From DASZHC01 sp035938215 (GTDB lineage: Bacteria; Verrucomicrobiota; Verrucomicrobiia; Chthoniobacterales; JAFAMB01), in NCBI GenBank assembly GCA_035938215.1, contig DASZHC010000222.1, positions 1-44,887 on the forward strand: a DNA stretch of 44,887 bases, given 5' to 3'. Both the position numbers and the translations under genes were made by a program. Shown here piece after piece: positions 24,982-33,685 of the stretch. The notes under the pieces are model-generated. The model made no database searches, was not told the DNA's origin, and saw only the letters and a program-made list of their open reading frames with translations. Numbering within the stretch: the stretch's first letter is position 1; each line of letters begins with the position of its first letter.

Positions 24982-25632
24982 ACTTGGTCGAAGGGATGCG
25001 GTGCTTCGATGCTTAGCATGTAATTCCTCCCTCGTGGGGCGTTGGTGAAGAACCCACTAACCAACGCTAACGCGAACAAATCCAGCCAGTTTTGGAGCGG
25101 CAACACTTTCCAGCGCGGCCGAAGGTGACGTTTCGCCGACTGCCGACTCGTCGAATTCTGTAAAATTGGTGAAAAGCGATCTGTTCACCGGACGAAGAGA
25201 AGAAGCAACTGAGCTACTTGGGGTCAATGCTTCGCAGGGAGCCGACACCCGAGGAGAAAGAGCAGCAGGAGATGCTCGATGCCTGGATAGATCACCGTGC
25301 CAAGGGTCACGTAACGAATGCGAGACGACAGGAGAAGGATCTAAAGGAAGACGGCGCGGATTAGCACTCGCCGCCATCTTTTAGCGTCGCGCTCGGGCCA
25401 GCTCATAGCGTAGCGCGTCCGGCAATTGGATAAAAATGCGGGCAGCCGAAGTCACGGGCAACCTCCTTCGTCCGCGCCTCATTTGCTCCGCTGGCGTCAC
25501 GCCATCGAGCCACGGATGGGGTTTATAGGCGTGTCGCACTTTTCTCGGTTGAAAATTGGCCTGTTTCGCCCCGAGGTCCGCGCAGGCTGACACATAGTCC
25601 GCCTGGGCAAACCCTCGGAGGCCGGCCGTTCA
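24982..25632. other. Gene-poor region with protein fragments
   Basis: No intact gene was found here. A plus-strand stretch (about 25165-25363) encodes a charged fragment (PTPEEKEQQEMLDAWIDHRA, ending in TAG) without a start. A minus-strand stretch (25381-25593) contains KPHPWLDGVTPAEQMRR, which faintly resembles the end of an integrase. A decayed REP-like sequence (CTCGGAGGCCGGCC) lies near 25614-25627. Confidence 0.4.
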
Positions 25633-25815
25633 CTAAGTAGCCGTAGTAGTCCTCGTTCGAGACCTCTTCTTCCATGGCTTTACGCAGGTCGACCATTTCC
25701 ACCCAGGCCGCAGTGTGGCACGACCAAACGTAACTCCGCCTAATGTGACAAGTTCCAATTGGCCCTTGTCGAACGAACGTTTCTCGTCCGGGGCTGACAA
25801 AGTCTTCTTTTCCAT
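25633..25815 (-). pseudogene. N-terminal remnant of a cupin-domain protein
   Basis: From the ATG at 25815 the frame reads MEKKTLSAPDEKRSFDKGQL, then ELVTLGGVTFGRATLRPGWK, then WSTCVKP. This is the beginning of small single-domain cupins, whose metal-binding histidines should come next. Instead the frame turns into unrelated basic sequence and stops. The protein is thus cut before its active centre. In another frame the DNA continues as VDLRKAMEEEVSNEDYYGYL, possibly a piece of a different gene. Confidence 0.55.
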
Positions 25816-25956
25816 CTGGGACATGAGGCTAAGCTTAGAAAAATTATCCGACCTATCTTGCCGAGCCGCGCGCAAAATTAGCATCGCTAATGGGGGCACG
25901 TCCTGTTCAACAGTCGCGTCCTCAATCATAGCCCGATAATTGCTTATGTGTGGCCG

Positions 25957-26649
25957 CTAATGTCGCTGGGACCGGGGTTTTTCCGCTTCTCGTTCGTCTT
26001 TAACTCTCGTTTCAAAATCCGAGACTAGCTCGGTGATATAGGTACCATTAGCGGCTTCGTTACCCGGTTGGTAGTCGTTGCTTGTCGCCTCAGTTATAAG
26101 GTCTGCCAAAAGATCGTGTACACTACTTTTCTCGCACTCTTTTGCTATCGCCGCATAATCTTCGTCGGCGGCTGCTTTAGGGTCAGAATTCCGGCTCCAT
26201 TGAATGGTCCTTATGGCTTTCTTGATGGCGGAGAGTTCTTCTTGAACTAGAGCGCCCTTACGGAACTGGTTTGGCTGGTGCTTTACTACTCGGCTCTTTA
26301 GGGGCTTGGGCGTAGGTGTCGGCTTGACGGTTGTAGTGGGCGTCGATTGTGTTTTTTCCAGAGTCGGCTCATGTTTAGGCGTCGTAGACACGGAGAGAAT
26401 ACCTGGAGTTGAAGTTGCGGTAGTCGCGACGGTAGTAGAGGGTGTCGATTGTGTTAGTTCCGGAGTCGGTTCATGTCTAGGCGTCGTAGACACGGGGAGA
26501 ATACTTGGAGTTGAAGTTGCGGTAGTCGCGATGGCTTTAGTGGGCGTCGATTGTGTTGGTGGCGCGTCGAGAATCGTTCTTAGCAAACCATATATAGAGA
26601 TACAGATCACTATCAGGGAGGCGCCATTGATTAATTTGTGTTTTAGCAT
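25957..26649 (-). CDS. Thr/Pro-rich single-pass membrane protein with tandem repeats
   Basis: This 230-residue protein has one N-terminal membrane segment (about residues 7-25, INGASLIVICISIYGLL). A Thr/Ser/Pro-rich stalk (about 30-120) is made of a 34-residue repeat (two full copies and part of a third, each starting TQSTP). A soluble C-terminal domain follows, with charged helices (EELSAIKKAIRTIQWSRN, HDLLADLITEATS, ELVSDFETRVKDEREAEK). The layout suggests an anchored protein with a flexible stalk outside the membrane. No family was recognised. It lies in gene-poor DNA with no partner, and its start is fixed by the membrane segment. Confidence 0.65.
   Translation of the reverse strand: MLKHKLINGASLIVICISIYGLLRTILDAPPTQSTPTKAIATTATSTPSILPVSTTPRHEPTPELTQSTPSTTVATTATSTPGILSVSTTPKHEPTLEKTQSTPTTTVKPTPTPKPLKSRVVKHQPNQFRKGALVQEELSAIKKAIRTIQWSRNSDPKAAADEDYAAIAKECEKSSVHDLLADLITEATSNDYQPGNEAANGTYITELVSDFETRVKDEREAEKPRSQRH
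26320..26556 (-). repeat. 102-bp tandem repeat inside the Thr/Pro-rich gene
   Basis: Copy 1 spans 26455-26556 and copy 2 26353-26454, followed by a short third copy. Each unit is 102 bp, a whole number of codons, so copy-number change would keep the frame. The copies differ at a modest number of positions. Confidence 0.8.
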
Positions 26650-27169
26650 ACGATCTGGACTTCACAGCATGCCATCAGTAGGAGCAAAGGTCCGGCGAAG
26701 TGTGAAGGAGTTCCCGATCCACCTTTAAGCGACGGTCAAAAGCCTCATAAAGGGAAAGGATAAACGCTTCTGGACCTCTGGTAAGCATAAAAATCGAACT
26801 GTTTTGATGGTCTCTGGCGGGTATTTGGAATCAATCGACTCAATCTGATATGATCCCCTGATATTTCGGGCAATTGTTTTTTTTGGCCTGATCACTTTCG
26901 GCATTCGCCGGCGCAACGTTGGACGTGCTCATAAACGCAGCCGCGAGGTTTTCGATGACAATCAAACAGCGACTTGAAGTGCTCGCAAGTAGTCCCATCG
27001 CCGAGTTTGCCGGAAAGACGATTGCTTACGCAGAGGCGAAAACGCGTCGGCGCTATTCTATGGACTCTAGGAAATGCGCCCCAACGGCGAACCGACATTA
27101 TCCCGGACGTGACGCCTTTGACGCTGTCCATTTACAAACGAATGCTCGCGCTTAGCCTATTCGTCAGAC
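26650..27169. other. Gap with an unassigned fragment
   Basis: This 520-base stretch holds no clear gene. A plus-strand frame at about 26952-27045 reads MTIKQRLEVLASSPIAEFAG, then KTIAYAEAKTR, which looks like the start of a helical protein, but it degenerates afterwards. No other structure is evident. Confidence 0.35.
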
Positions 27170-28683
27170 ATGAAACCGCAAACCCGTTCGTCATCCCGGG
27201 TGGTCGTGCCCATTGTGCTGTTCGTCGTCTTCGTGAACTTCCTCACCATGCCTGCGGAGGAATATTGCGGGGACGCATCCTCGGTACGCATCGCAGCAGT
27301 GACGCTGATCAATACGGGAAAATGGGCCGTGCCAGCTCGCTCCACTTTCGCCGAAAGGGGGCAGTTCTTCTATGAAAATGCCTCGGGCAATTGGTACTCG
27401 AAATACGGCATTTTGAATATGCTGCTCTATGTGCCCATCCTGCAGCTGGAAAAGTGCGTCATGGGCGAGTTGGATGATGCGTCGAATTCACGGCCTTTCT
27501 TCTTGAATCTATTTAACTTGTTCCTCAGCTGCGCGACCGCCTGCTACCTCGTCTTGATCGTGCGCCGATACACAAGGTCCATGGCGGCGGTGTGGATCTT
27601 CGTCTTGTCTGCGTTCTATGCCACCTTCTGGTGGAATTATCTACGGGCGCAGACCTTCGAAATTTACGTCACCCTCTTTATGCTCGGACTCTATTACCAT
27701 CTAGTGTCCGGCCTGGATTGGGAACGAGTGGCGGGCAATCGGCTGGCAAGCAGTCACCTTCTTGGGGCGGGAATATTTTTCGGTGTACTCTGTCTGAGTA
27801 AGAATGTTTATGTGATCCTGTTGCCCGTGCTGGCGGGACTGTTTGTTCTGGTGCAATTTCAGAAACCCGCCGAGGCAGACGGCGTGCGGTGCCAGCATCG
27901 TCGTTTGTTTTGCTATATCCTCTGGTTCTGGCTGCCGGTGGGTCTTCTGCTTTGCCTCATGCTGGGAAGCAATGCCTACCGGTTCGGCTCGCCCTTCAAC
28001 GCCGGGTACACGCAATGGGCCCGTGAGAACCAACTCTTCACCGCGAACATACTCCCGGAATTGCGCGGCTTCTTTTTCAGCAAGCAGAGAAGCATTTTTC
28101 TGAACTTTCCGTTAATGATCTGTGCGCTACCAGGCTGGCCGGCATTCACTAAACAGCACAGGTTTGACGCGATCACCGCCTTACTGATTGGTGTCGTCCT
28201 GCTAATCATCAATTCCGCGTTCCGGAACTGGCAGGGCGCCTATTGCTATGGCCGCGCTATTTGCTACCGGTCGCACCCATCCTGAGCCTACCTTTCATCC
28301 ACGTTCTCGGATGGCTAGCTCGTTCGCCGGGCAAAGTTTATAAGCTGGCGATCCGCTCCGTGATCGCCGGCGCGCTCCTCTACTCGTTTCTCCTGCAAGT
28401 CGAGGTCAATACCATGCCGTTCTTTTTCTGGTATGATCTGAAGCATGTTTTCGACGATCAACGCACAGGCCAACCTATCGCCTATTTAAACTCGCATCAT
28501 TTCGGGACGATCAATGCCGATTTCCTGATTTATCTAAAAAGTGGTTCGTCTGCCTTCAAGAATCAGGTGATCGACCAACTTACGCCCGATGAAGAGGACA
28601 ACATGGCCACGCTGGAGGATTCAAACAGGACCTCGAACTATTACTGGTTTCGTCATCTCGTGCCGAAACCGAGGGACGAATGA
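27170..28683 (+). pseudogene. Polytopic membrane protein, GT-C glycosyltransferase-like, single frameshift
   Basis: The reading begins with a membrane segment (VVVPIVLFVVFVNFLTM) and contains about eight to ten hydrophobic helices. An early acidic loop (EEYCGDASSVR) and YSKYGILNMLLYVP resemble GT-C-type transferases that use lipid-linked sugars. Near 28250 one C is missing: the frame reads YCYGRAICYR, while the next frame continues with PRYLLPVAPILSLPFI and runs to 28683. Restoring the base gives a protein of about 504 residues with a normal C-terminal soluble tail. The change could be a real loss or a sequencing error. The family assignment is tentative. Confidence 0.65.
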
Positions 28684-28729
28684 TCTAAACCTTCTCTTCA
28701 ACTATGGACCAACCTCTCACAAAAGGATC

Positions 28730-30082
28730 ATGAAATCTCTTTCTACCCCGAGAGCTGTCGACGGTGTTGCACCTGAAAATGCGCGGCATCCAACCTTCCA
28801 CGAAGCCTTTCTATTCTGGTTAAAGCTCGGTTTCATCAGCTTCGGTGGTCCTACCGGCCAAATCGCAGTGATGCATGCCGAGTTAGTTGAAAAAAAGAAA
28901 TGGATCAGCGAGGCGCGATTCCTTCATGCACTCAACTACTGCATGCTTCTTCCTGGCCCTGAGGCACAGCAATTGGCCACCTATGTCGGTTGGCTTCTGC
29001 ACAAGACGTGGGGTGGCATTGTTGCTGGAGCTTTTTTCGTTATCCCGTCGATCTTTATTCTCTGGGGACTCAGCTACATTTACGTGACTCTCGGAAGCCT
29101 GCCCTGGATTGCAGCGATCTTTTACGGTCTAAAGCCGGCCGTGCTCGCGATCGTTGCTGCCGCCGTAATACGCATCGGGAGCCGAGCATTGAAAAACGAA
29201 GTGATGTGGACGTTGGCCGCCGCAGCATTTACTGCTATCTTTTTTTTCCGCGCCCCATTTCCGTTAATCATAATCAGTGCTGCCCTCATCGGATTTTTCG
29301 GAGGCAAGTGGACGCCAGACAAATTTCTCGTGATCCGCGCGCATGGGAAGACTAACGCCGAATCGGTTTTAGACGATACTTCGGTGGTGCCTGATCATGC
29401 GAAGCCGTCCTGGCCTCGTGCGCTTCGGGTTGCCCTCGTCTGGCTCATCTTATGGTCGGCCCCGGTCCTCTTGCTGAACTTTTGGCTTGGCAGCAATCAC
29501 ACAGTGGTTCAAGAAGGGATTTTTTTCAGCAAGGCCGCATTGATCACTTTTGGCGGCGCTTATGCCGTATTGCCCTACGTGGCGCAGCAGGCCGTCCAAA
29601 CGCATCGTTGGCTCTCCGCCGGTCAGATGCTGGACGGGCTCGGGCTGGCGGAAACCACTCCCGGTCCATTGATTATGGTGACCCAATTTGTCGGGTTTCT
29701 AGGCGGCTGGAACCATCCCGGGCAGTTGGCGCCTCTTCTGGCCGCCACGATTGGCGCTCTAGTTACAACATGGACGACGTTTACCCCTTGTTTTTTATGG
29801 ATCTTTTTGGGCGGCCCTTATGTTGAAAAATTGCGTGGAAATGAAGCGTTGACTACGACATTGTCCGCCGTTACCGCAGCGGTAGTCGGCGTGGTGCTGA
29901 ATCTCGCCGTCTGGTTCGGCTTGCACGTGATCTTTCCAGGTGATGGCATGGTGGATTCGTTCGCCATTCTCGTCGGCACCGTCGCGTTCATCGGAATGGT
30001 CCGCTGGAGGTGGGATATTGTGCCCGTAGTGTTTAGTGCGGGTTTTGCAGGCCTGATCTTCAAGATGGGGTCGCTTCACTAA
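28730..30082 (+). CDS. chrA: Chromate efflux transporter ChrA
   Basis: The 450-residue protein is a two-domain (long-chain) ChrA of the CHR superfamily, which exports chromate. The N-terminal half has FWLKLGFISFGGPTGQIAVM and YCMLLPGPEAQQLATYVGW. The C-terminal half repeats the plan with ITFGGAYAVLPYVAQQAV and GLAETTPGPLIMVTQFVGF. The FGG and PGP motifs in each half are the family signature. About ten membrane segments are visible. The ATG at 28730 has an AAAAGGA ribosome site; the frame is open further upstream but that overlaps the preceding gene. No regulator chrB is beside it. Confidence 0.95.
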   Translation: MKSLSTPRAVDGVAPENARHPTFHEAFLFWLKLGFISFGGPTGQIAVMHAELVEKKKWISEARFLHALNYCMLLPGPEAQQLATYVGWLLHKTWGGIVAGAFFVIPSIFILWGLSYIYVTLGSLPWIAAIFYGLKPAVLAIVAAAVIRIGSRALKNEVMWTLAAAAFTAIFFFRAPFPLIIISAALIGFFGGKWTPDKFLVIRAHGKTNAESVLDDTSVVPDHAKPSWPRALRVALVWLILWSAPVLLLNFWLGSNHTVVQEGIFFSKAALITFGGAYAVLPYVAQQAVQTHRWLSAGQMLDGLGLAETTPGPLIMVTQFVGFLGGWNHPGQLAPLLAATIGALVTTWTTFTPCFLWIFLGGPYVEKLRGNEALTTTLSAVTAAVVGVVLNLAVWFGLHVIFPGDGMVDSFAILVGTVAFIGMVRWRWDIVPVVFSAGFAGLIFKMGSLH

Positions 30083-30196
30083 ACAATAGACTAGACTAGA
30101 CTCATCCGGTTATCACGGTCTACCGATTTGTCCGCGAAATTGTCGGTGGAAGGGGAGAGGCGAGAAGAGGTGTGAAATTGGTAAGGGGCGCATCTT

Positions 30197-30297
30197 CATA
30201 AGCGCTAACTTGAGCGCAAAGTAGGCGAAGCGTCCCGCTTTGCGCGCTTCAAAACCGTGCAAACCGAGACGGTTCGCCTACATCGTAGCGCGTTTGT
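30197..30297. repeat. Element with 19-bp inverted ends (family C, partial copy)
   Basis: This copy has one inverted end (CATAAGCGCTAACTTGAG) and matches about 100 bases of the unit at 13318-13453, in reverse orientation. It includes AAGTAGGCGAAGCGTCC and AAACCGAGACGGTTCGCC. The other end is missing after about 30297. It overlaps the last codons of the TetR gene and gives its TAG stop. Confidence 0.8.
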
Positions 30298-31000
30298 GAG
30301 CGTTTGTGAGCTCACTGCTTCGACCCTGAGAAGGATTCGGTATCGACAATTCCTTCAGGATCAACTGCAGGAAGCGCGCCATTTCCACTTTAAAATCAAG
30401 GTTGAGATGAGCAAATTGGGGATCTTCAAGCATTTTCTTTGAGGCCGGAGTGGGATGACAGAAAGGCCAGAGTCCAGGGACGTGGACGAAAATGTGCAGC
30501 GTCAGGGGCAACAACCTCTCCGCCGTCGTGTTGGGTAGGGCCGAAGCTAGCGCCTCGGCGAAGCGTTTCCTGCGTTCGAGAAAGACGGACCTGAAATCCA
30601 CGACGAGGGCCGGCGTCAGGTTTTTCTCGAACCCCGAATTGACCACGGTAACCAGTTCGCCGTACTCATTTGAGTCCATGTAGGCCTCGGTCAGGATGTC
30701 GGCCACTTTGGCGATGGTTCCCCTGCGGTTAAGCTTCTTGAGAGGCGGGTAAGCCCTTTTTTCCCATTTGTCAGCCAGCCTTTGCAGCAGGCGCAAGTAG
30801 ATGTGTTCCCGGCTCTCGAAGTAGCGGTAGATATTTGATTTGGCCGTGCCAACCTCCCTGGCAATATCGTTGAGGCTGACATTTTCGAGGCCGTTTTTTT
30901 GAAAGAGCGCCAGGGCGGCGCGCAGGATGGCTTCCTTCCTCTGCTGGATCTGCGCGGGGCGGCGGGCCCGTTGGAAACTCAGGGATTTCATTTTCGGCAT
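30278..31000 (-). CDS. TetR-family transcriptional regulator
   Basis: The ATG at 31000 follows a good ribosome site (AAAGGTGAAAAT) and gives a 240-residue regulator. The helix-turn-helix domain is at about residues 18-64 (KEAILRAALALFQKNGLENV, then SLNDIAREVGTAKSNIYRYF). The C-terminal ligand domain is typical of TetR proteins. The last few residues are encoded by a repeat element (30197-30297), so the native end has been altered. The upstream region carries three identical-format promoter/operator modules (31049-31218), which this protein probably binds. Its regulatory targets on the plus strand are decayed genes. Confidence 0.92.
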   Translation of the reverse strand: MPKMKSLSFQRARRPAQIQQRKEAILRAALALFQKNGLENVSLNDIAREVGTAKSNIYRYFESREHIYLRLLQRLADKWEKRAYPPLKKLNRRGTIAKVADILTEAYMDSNEYGELVTVVNSGFEKNLTPALVVDFRSVFLERRKRFAEALASALPNTTAERLLPLTLHIFVHVPGLWPFCHPTPASKKMLEDPQFAHLNLDFKVEMARFLQLILKELSIPNPSQGRSSELTNAHKRATM

Positions 31001-31048
31001 ATTTTCACCTTTGCTTTTTGAGTGCCTGACAAGCAAACCTGTCGTCTC

Positions 31049-31077
31049 TTAAGTAGAGACTATTGATCTCTTATAAT
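31049..31077 (+). promoter_or_regulatory. Promoter/operator module 1
   Basis: TTAAGT (31049-31054) and a perfect TATAAT (31072-31077) are separated by exactly 17 bases. That spacer is the palindrome AGAGACTATTGATCTCT. A second palindrome, GTCTCTTAAGTAGAGAC (31044-31060), overlaps the -35. A TetR repressor bound here would block polymerase directly. Confidence 0.65.
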
Positions 31078-31167
31078 CGGATACGGCTACGGAATCAAAC
31101 CTGCCGACTCAGTTTCAGAGGTCCCATGAATACGTCACCCAAGTCCGTCGGCCATCTTTGTTATCCC

Positions 31168-31196
31168 TTTACAAGGGACCTATAGTCCTTTATTCA
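31168..31196 (+). promoter_or_regulatory. Promoter/operator module 2
   Basis: TTTACA (31168-31173) and TATTCA (31191-31196) flank the 17-base near-palindrome AGGGACCTATAGTCCTT. The format matches modules 1 and 3, though the -10 is weaker. Confidence 0.5.
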
Positions 31197-31218
31197 GAGA
31201 CTGTCAGTCGTTTATTAT
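31190..31218 (+). promoter_or_regulatory. Promoter/operator module 3
   Basis: TTATTC (31190-31195) and TATTAT (31213-31218) flank the 17-base near-palindrome AGAGACTGTCAGTCGTT. It shares the AGAGACT half-site with module 1 and overlaps module 2 by seven bases. Confidence 0.55.
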
Positions 31219-31316
31219 GACGGAGGGATACAAAAAGCAAATCTGCCGGCGGCAAATCCCGAAAGGAGCCGGTCACAAGCGGGTGTCCCCAGGTCTTTTT
31301 CGGAAAAGGCGAATTT

Positions 31317-31575
31317 ATGAAACTTTCAACAATGTTTTTGGCGCCGATCGTGGCAATGGATATGGCGTCAACTGCATCGGCCCGCGATTATCATGATCTC
31401 GTTGCGGAAGGATATCGCTGGGTAGGAATCGATGGCCCGTACGCGTGCCCTTCGAAAGAGCATACGATTCGAATAAGGTTCCGATTCTGATGATTCATGG
31501 ACTCATGTCGAGCCCTTTGACTTGGAAGGAGTTAACCAATGAATTGCTGGGCGATGCGTATGTCAGAATCTGTGT
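31317..31575 (+). pseudogene. Secreted alpha/beta hydrolase-like fragment
   Basis: The ATG at 31317 starts a signal peptide (MKLSTMFLAPIVAMDMASTA, then SA) and a short mature part (EGYRWVGIDGPYACPSKE) that stops at 31490. In a second frame the same DNA encodes VPFERAYDSNKVPILMIHGL and SSPLTWKELTNELLGDAYV, the opening strands and HG oxyanion loop of an alpha/beta hydrolase. Homology ends at about 31575, where the converging monooxygenase gene ends. So this is the first fifth of a secreted hydrolase gene with a frameshift and a 3' truncation. It lies under the TetR-type operator array. Confidence 0.65.
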
Positions 31576-31580
31576 ATCTT

Positions 31581-33161
31581 TCACGGAATCGAACCAAGCG
31601 CTTTTCTGACTCCCCCTTCTAACTGTGCCAGGGTCGGTCGTCGCTCCATCCAACCAACGTGACCATCTGGTCGGACCAGAGCGGCTAGGCCCCAGAAGGG
31701 ATTCCAAATTTGCCAAAGAGATTCTGAGGCCACATACGCGCCTTCGGTACTGGATACTTTTGGAGGAACAATCAGGATCACTTTAAGATCATCGATGTTG
31801 TGAAAAATTTGTTTTATTCGGCCCGGGTCCCAACCCGGCAAGCGTCCTTCATCAAAAAGGAGCAACAGTGGTTGTGAACGTGTCAAATCGATGAACCGCA
31901 CGCGGCTTCCATCAGGAGCAGTCACTTCGCCGTCCGGAGCGCGGCGACCCAACCAATGACCATGCCCGCTGAGAATAGGGGATTGGGTATATGTGGTGTC
32001 CAACATCCCCATCCTCGGTGCCACCAGGGAAAGAAGACCGAGACGGGGGAGGAAACTCACAAACGTAGCAGTCACCTTGCGAACAAATTCCGGTGCACCA
32101 ATTCCGTAACGAGTCAGCATGTCGGTATAGCGATCGACGCTCGCTAATACCGTCTCACGCCGCTCGGTCTCGTATGAAGTCAATAAAGATTCGACATCCG
32201 CACCCGCAAGCACTCGAGCCAATTTCCAGGCAAGATTGTGCGCATCTTGGATGCCGCTGTTCATGCCTTGACCACCAGCCGGGCTGTTGATGTGTGCCGC
32301 GTCGCCTGCCAACAAAACGCGGCCTTGGCGAAAGTGTGGGCTGGTTCGGCAATGAATATGAAAGACACTTGACCAAAGCTGTTCGTGCGATCCTTCGCCC
32401 AATAGCTGAACAACTTTTGTGTCAATTGATGAGGGATCTAAGACGGCTTTTTCGCTCTCGCCCGGATTTAGAGTGGAAATCAGGCGCCAATGCTGCGGCT
32501 GATACCGCAAGCCTGCGAGAACACCTGAGACAGCGGGCGCAAAAACGGGCCATGGAAGTTGATCCCTTTCATCTTCAATGCGAATGTCAGCCAAAAGAAC
32601 CCGGGTTGGGTACGTCTTTCCTTCAAGCTCCCAGCCGAGTTCAGCTCGCACAGTGCTGTGCGCGCCGTCACAACCGACCAGATACCGTCCACGATAGCTC
32701 TTTGTCTCTCCACCACTGTTCTGGACCTCGACGCAGGCTCCTTCGTTGTCCTGTTGAATGTGCTTAACTTCATGTCCGGGCAGTACCTCCGTCTGACCTG
32801 CAGCCTTGACGCATTCCAGCAACAACCTCTCAGTCCGATTCTGTGGCAGAATCAAGATGCCGTCAGCTGCAGTGATTTTCTTAAGAACGCCTAAATCCAT
32901 CTCGAAAGCTGGACGGGGGCGACGAGCAATCCATACTCGTACTTTACTAAGAAATTCCCCTTCAGAGACAAAACGGTCGTAAATATCCCAGCCACGAAAT
33001 ATCTCCAGAGTTCGCGGGAGGATTCCCAGAGCCCGAGAATGCGGATCAATCTCTGACTTAGTTTCGAATAGAATGGAGTGAACATTTTGCCGAGCCAAGC
33101 CCAAAGCGAGGGCCAGTCCGACCGGCCCTCCTCCAACGATCAAAACAGCTGTTTCGTTCAT
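31581..33161 (-). CDS. FAD-dependent monooxygenase (aromatic hydroxylase type)
   Basis: A 526-residue class A flavoprotein monooxygenase of the PheA/TfdB FAD_binding_3 type. The dinucleotide motif GGGPVGL is at residues 10-16, the DG motif CDGAHS at 164-169 and GDAAHINSPAGGQGM at 286-300. The C-terminal part (from about residue 390) resembles the thioredoxin-like domain of phenol hydroxylases. It probably uses NADPH and oxygen to hydroxylate an aromatic or polyketide-like substrate, which cannot be named. It converges on the truncated hydrolase fragment. No dedicated neighbour suggests a pathway. Confidence 0.93.
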   Translation of the reverse strand: MNETAVLIVGGGPVGLALALGLARQNVHSILFETKSEIDPHSRALGILPRTLEIFRGWDIYDRFVSEGEFLSKVRVWIARRPRPAFEMDLGVLKKITAADGILILPQNRTERLLLECVKAAGQTEVLPGHEVKHIQQDNEGACVEVQNSGGETKSYRGRYLVGCDGAHSTVRAELGWELEGKTYPTRVLLADIRIEDERDQLPWPVFAPAVSGVLAGLRYQPQHWRLISTLNPGESEKAVLDPSSIDTKVVQLLGEGSHEQLWSSVFHIHCRTSPHFRQGRVLLAGDAAHINSPAGGQGMNSGIQDAHNLAWKLARVLAGADVESLLTSYETERRETVLASVDRYTDMLTRYGIGAPEFVRKVTATFVSFLPRLGLLSLVAPRMGMLDTTYTQSPILSGHGHWLGRRAPDGEVTAPDGSRVRFIDLTRSQPLLLLFDEGRLPGWDPGRIKQIFHNIDDLKVILIVPPKVSSTEGAYVASESLWQIWNPFWGLAALVRPDGHVGWMERRPTLAQLEGGVRKALGSIP

Positions 33162-33685
33162 CGGGAAACAATGTCGAGCCCACCCGGTCGACGTTCAACC
33201 GCATTGCGTGTTTAACCCTGATTACCCGCTTCCGCGAACCGGCCGAGCCCATGGTGTCGGTGATTCCTCCTCGAGGCAACACTTGAGACTTCGTAGCAAA
33301 TGTTCCAACCAGCCTACAATGACATCCAGCCGTAGACGATTCCCCAGTGTACCGTCTCCTAAATCCCTTGGGCTTCGTTGCGTTCAAAATGGGCCGTCGG
33401 CAAGGCGGTCCGAGCCGGACCGGCGGTAGAGGGCGCACCCCGCTCCTCTTTCTATACTCCTGGTACTCTAAGAGAGAAATAGATTCCAGAACCGATAACG
33501 AGAAGACTGATCGCGTCGAGTCGCCGAAAACGCGCGATTTCCAACAGACTCCAAAGAATAGCCGGAACTGAGCAACGTACGAGACCACTGCTTTCTCCAA
33601 GGTGAGAAGCGGCGAAATGGTAAATCTCGTGCCGTTTTCACTCAATTTCTCTTCTCATAGCCGGCTGTTTTGGGACTATTCAGAA
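33162..33685. other. Intergenic region upstream of xseA
   Basis: This gap of about 520 bases contains a half-copy of the family B repeat (33346-33435). The frame of xseA stays open back to 33602 but that extension does not look like family sequence. The rest holds no recognisable feature, and the promoter for xseA could not be fixed. Confidence 0.45.
33346..33435. repeat. Left half-copy of the family B element
   Basis: AGTGTACCGTCTC (33346-33358) is followed by GTTGCGTTCAAAATGGGCC, then a CGGCAAGGCG stretch, all matching the left part of the 274-bp element at 21212-21485. A short palindrome (GGTCCGAGCCGGACC) replaces the centre. The right half is missing. Confidence 0.75.

Noticed and set aside
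33058..33645. Minus-strand 195-residue frame overlapping the monooxygenase and xseA
   Set aside because: It overlaps two well supported genes, crosses a repeat half-copy and has no recognisable protein features.
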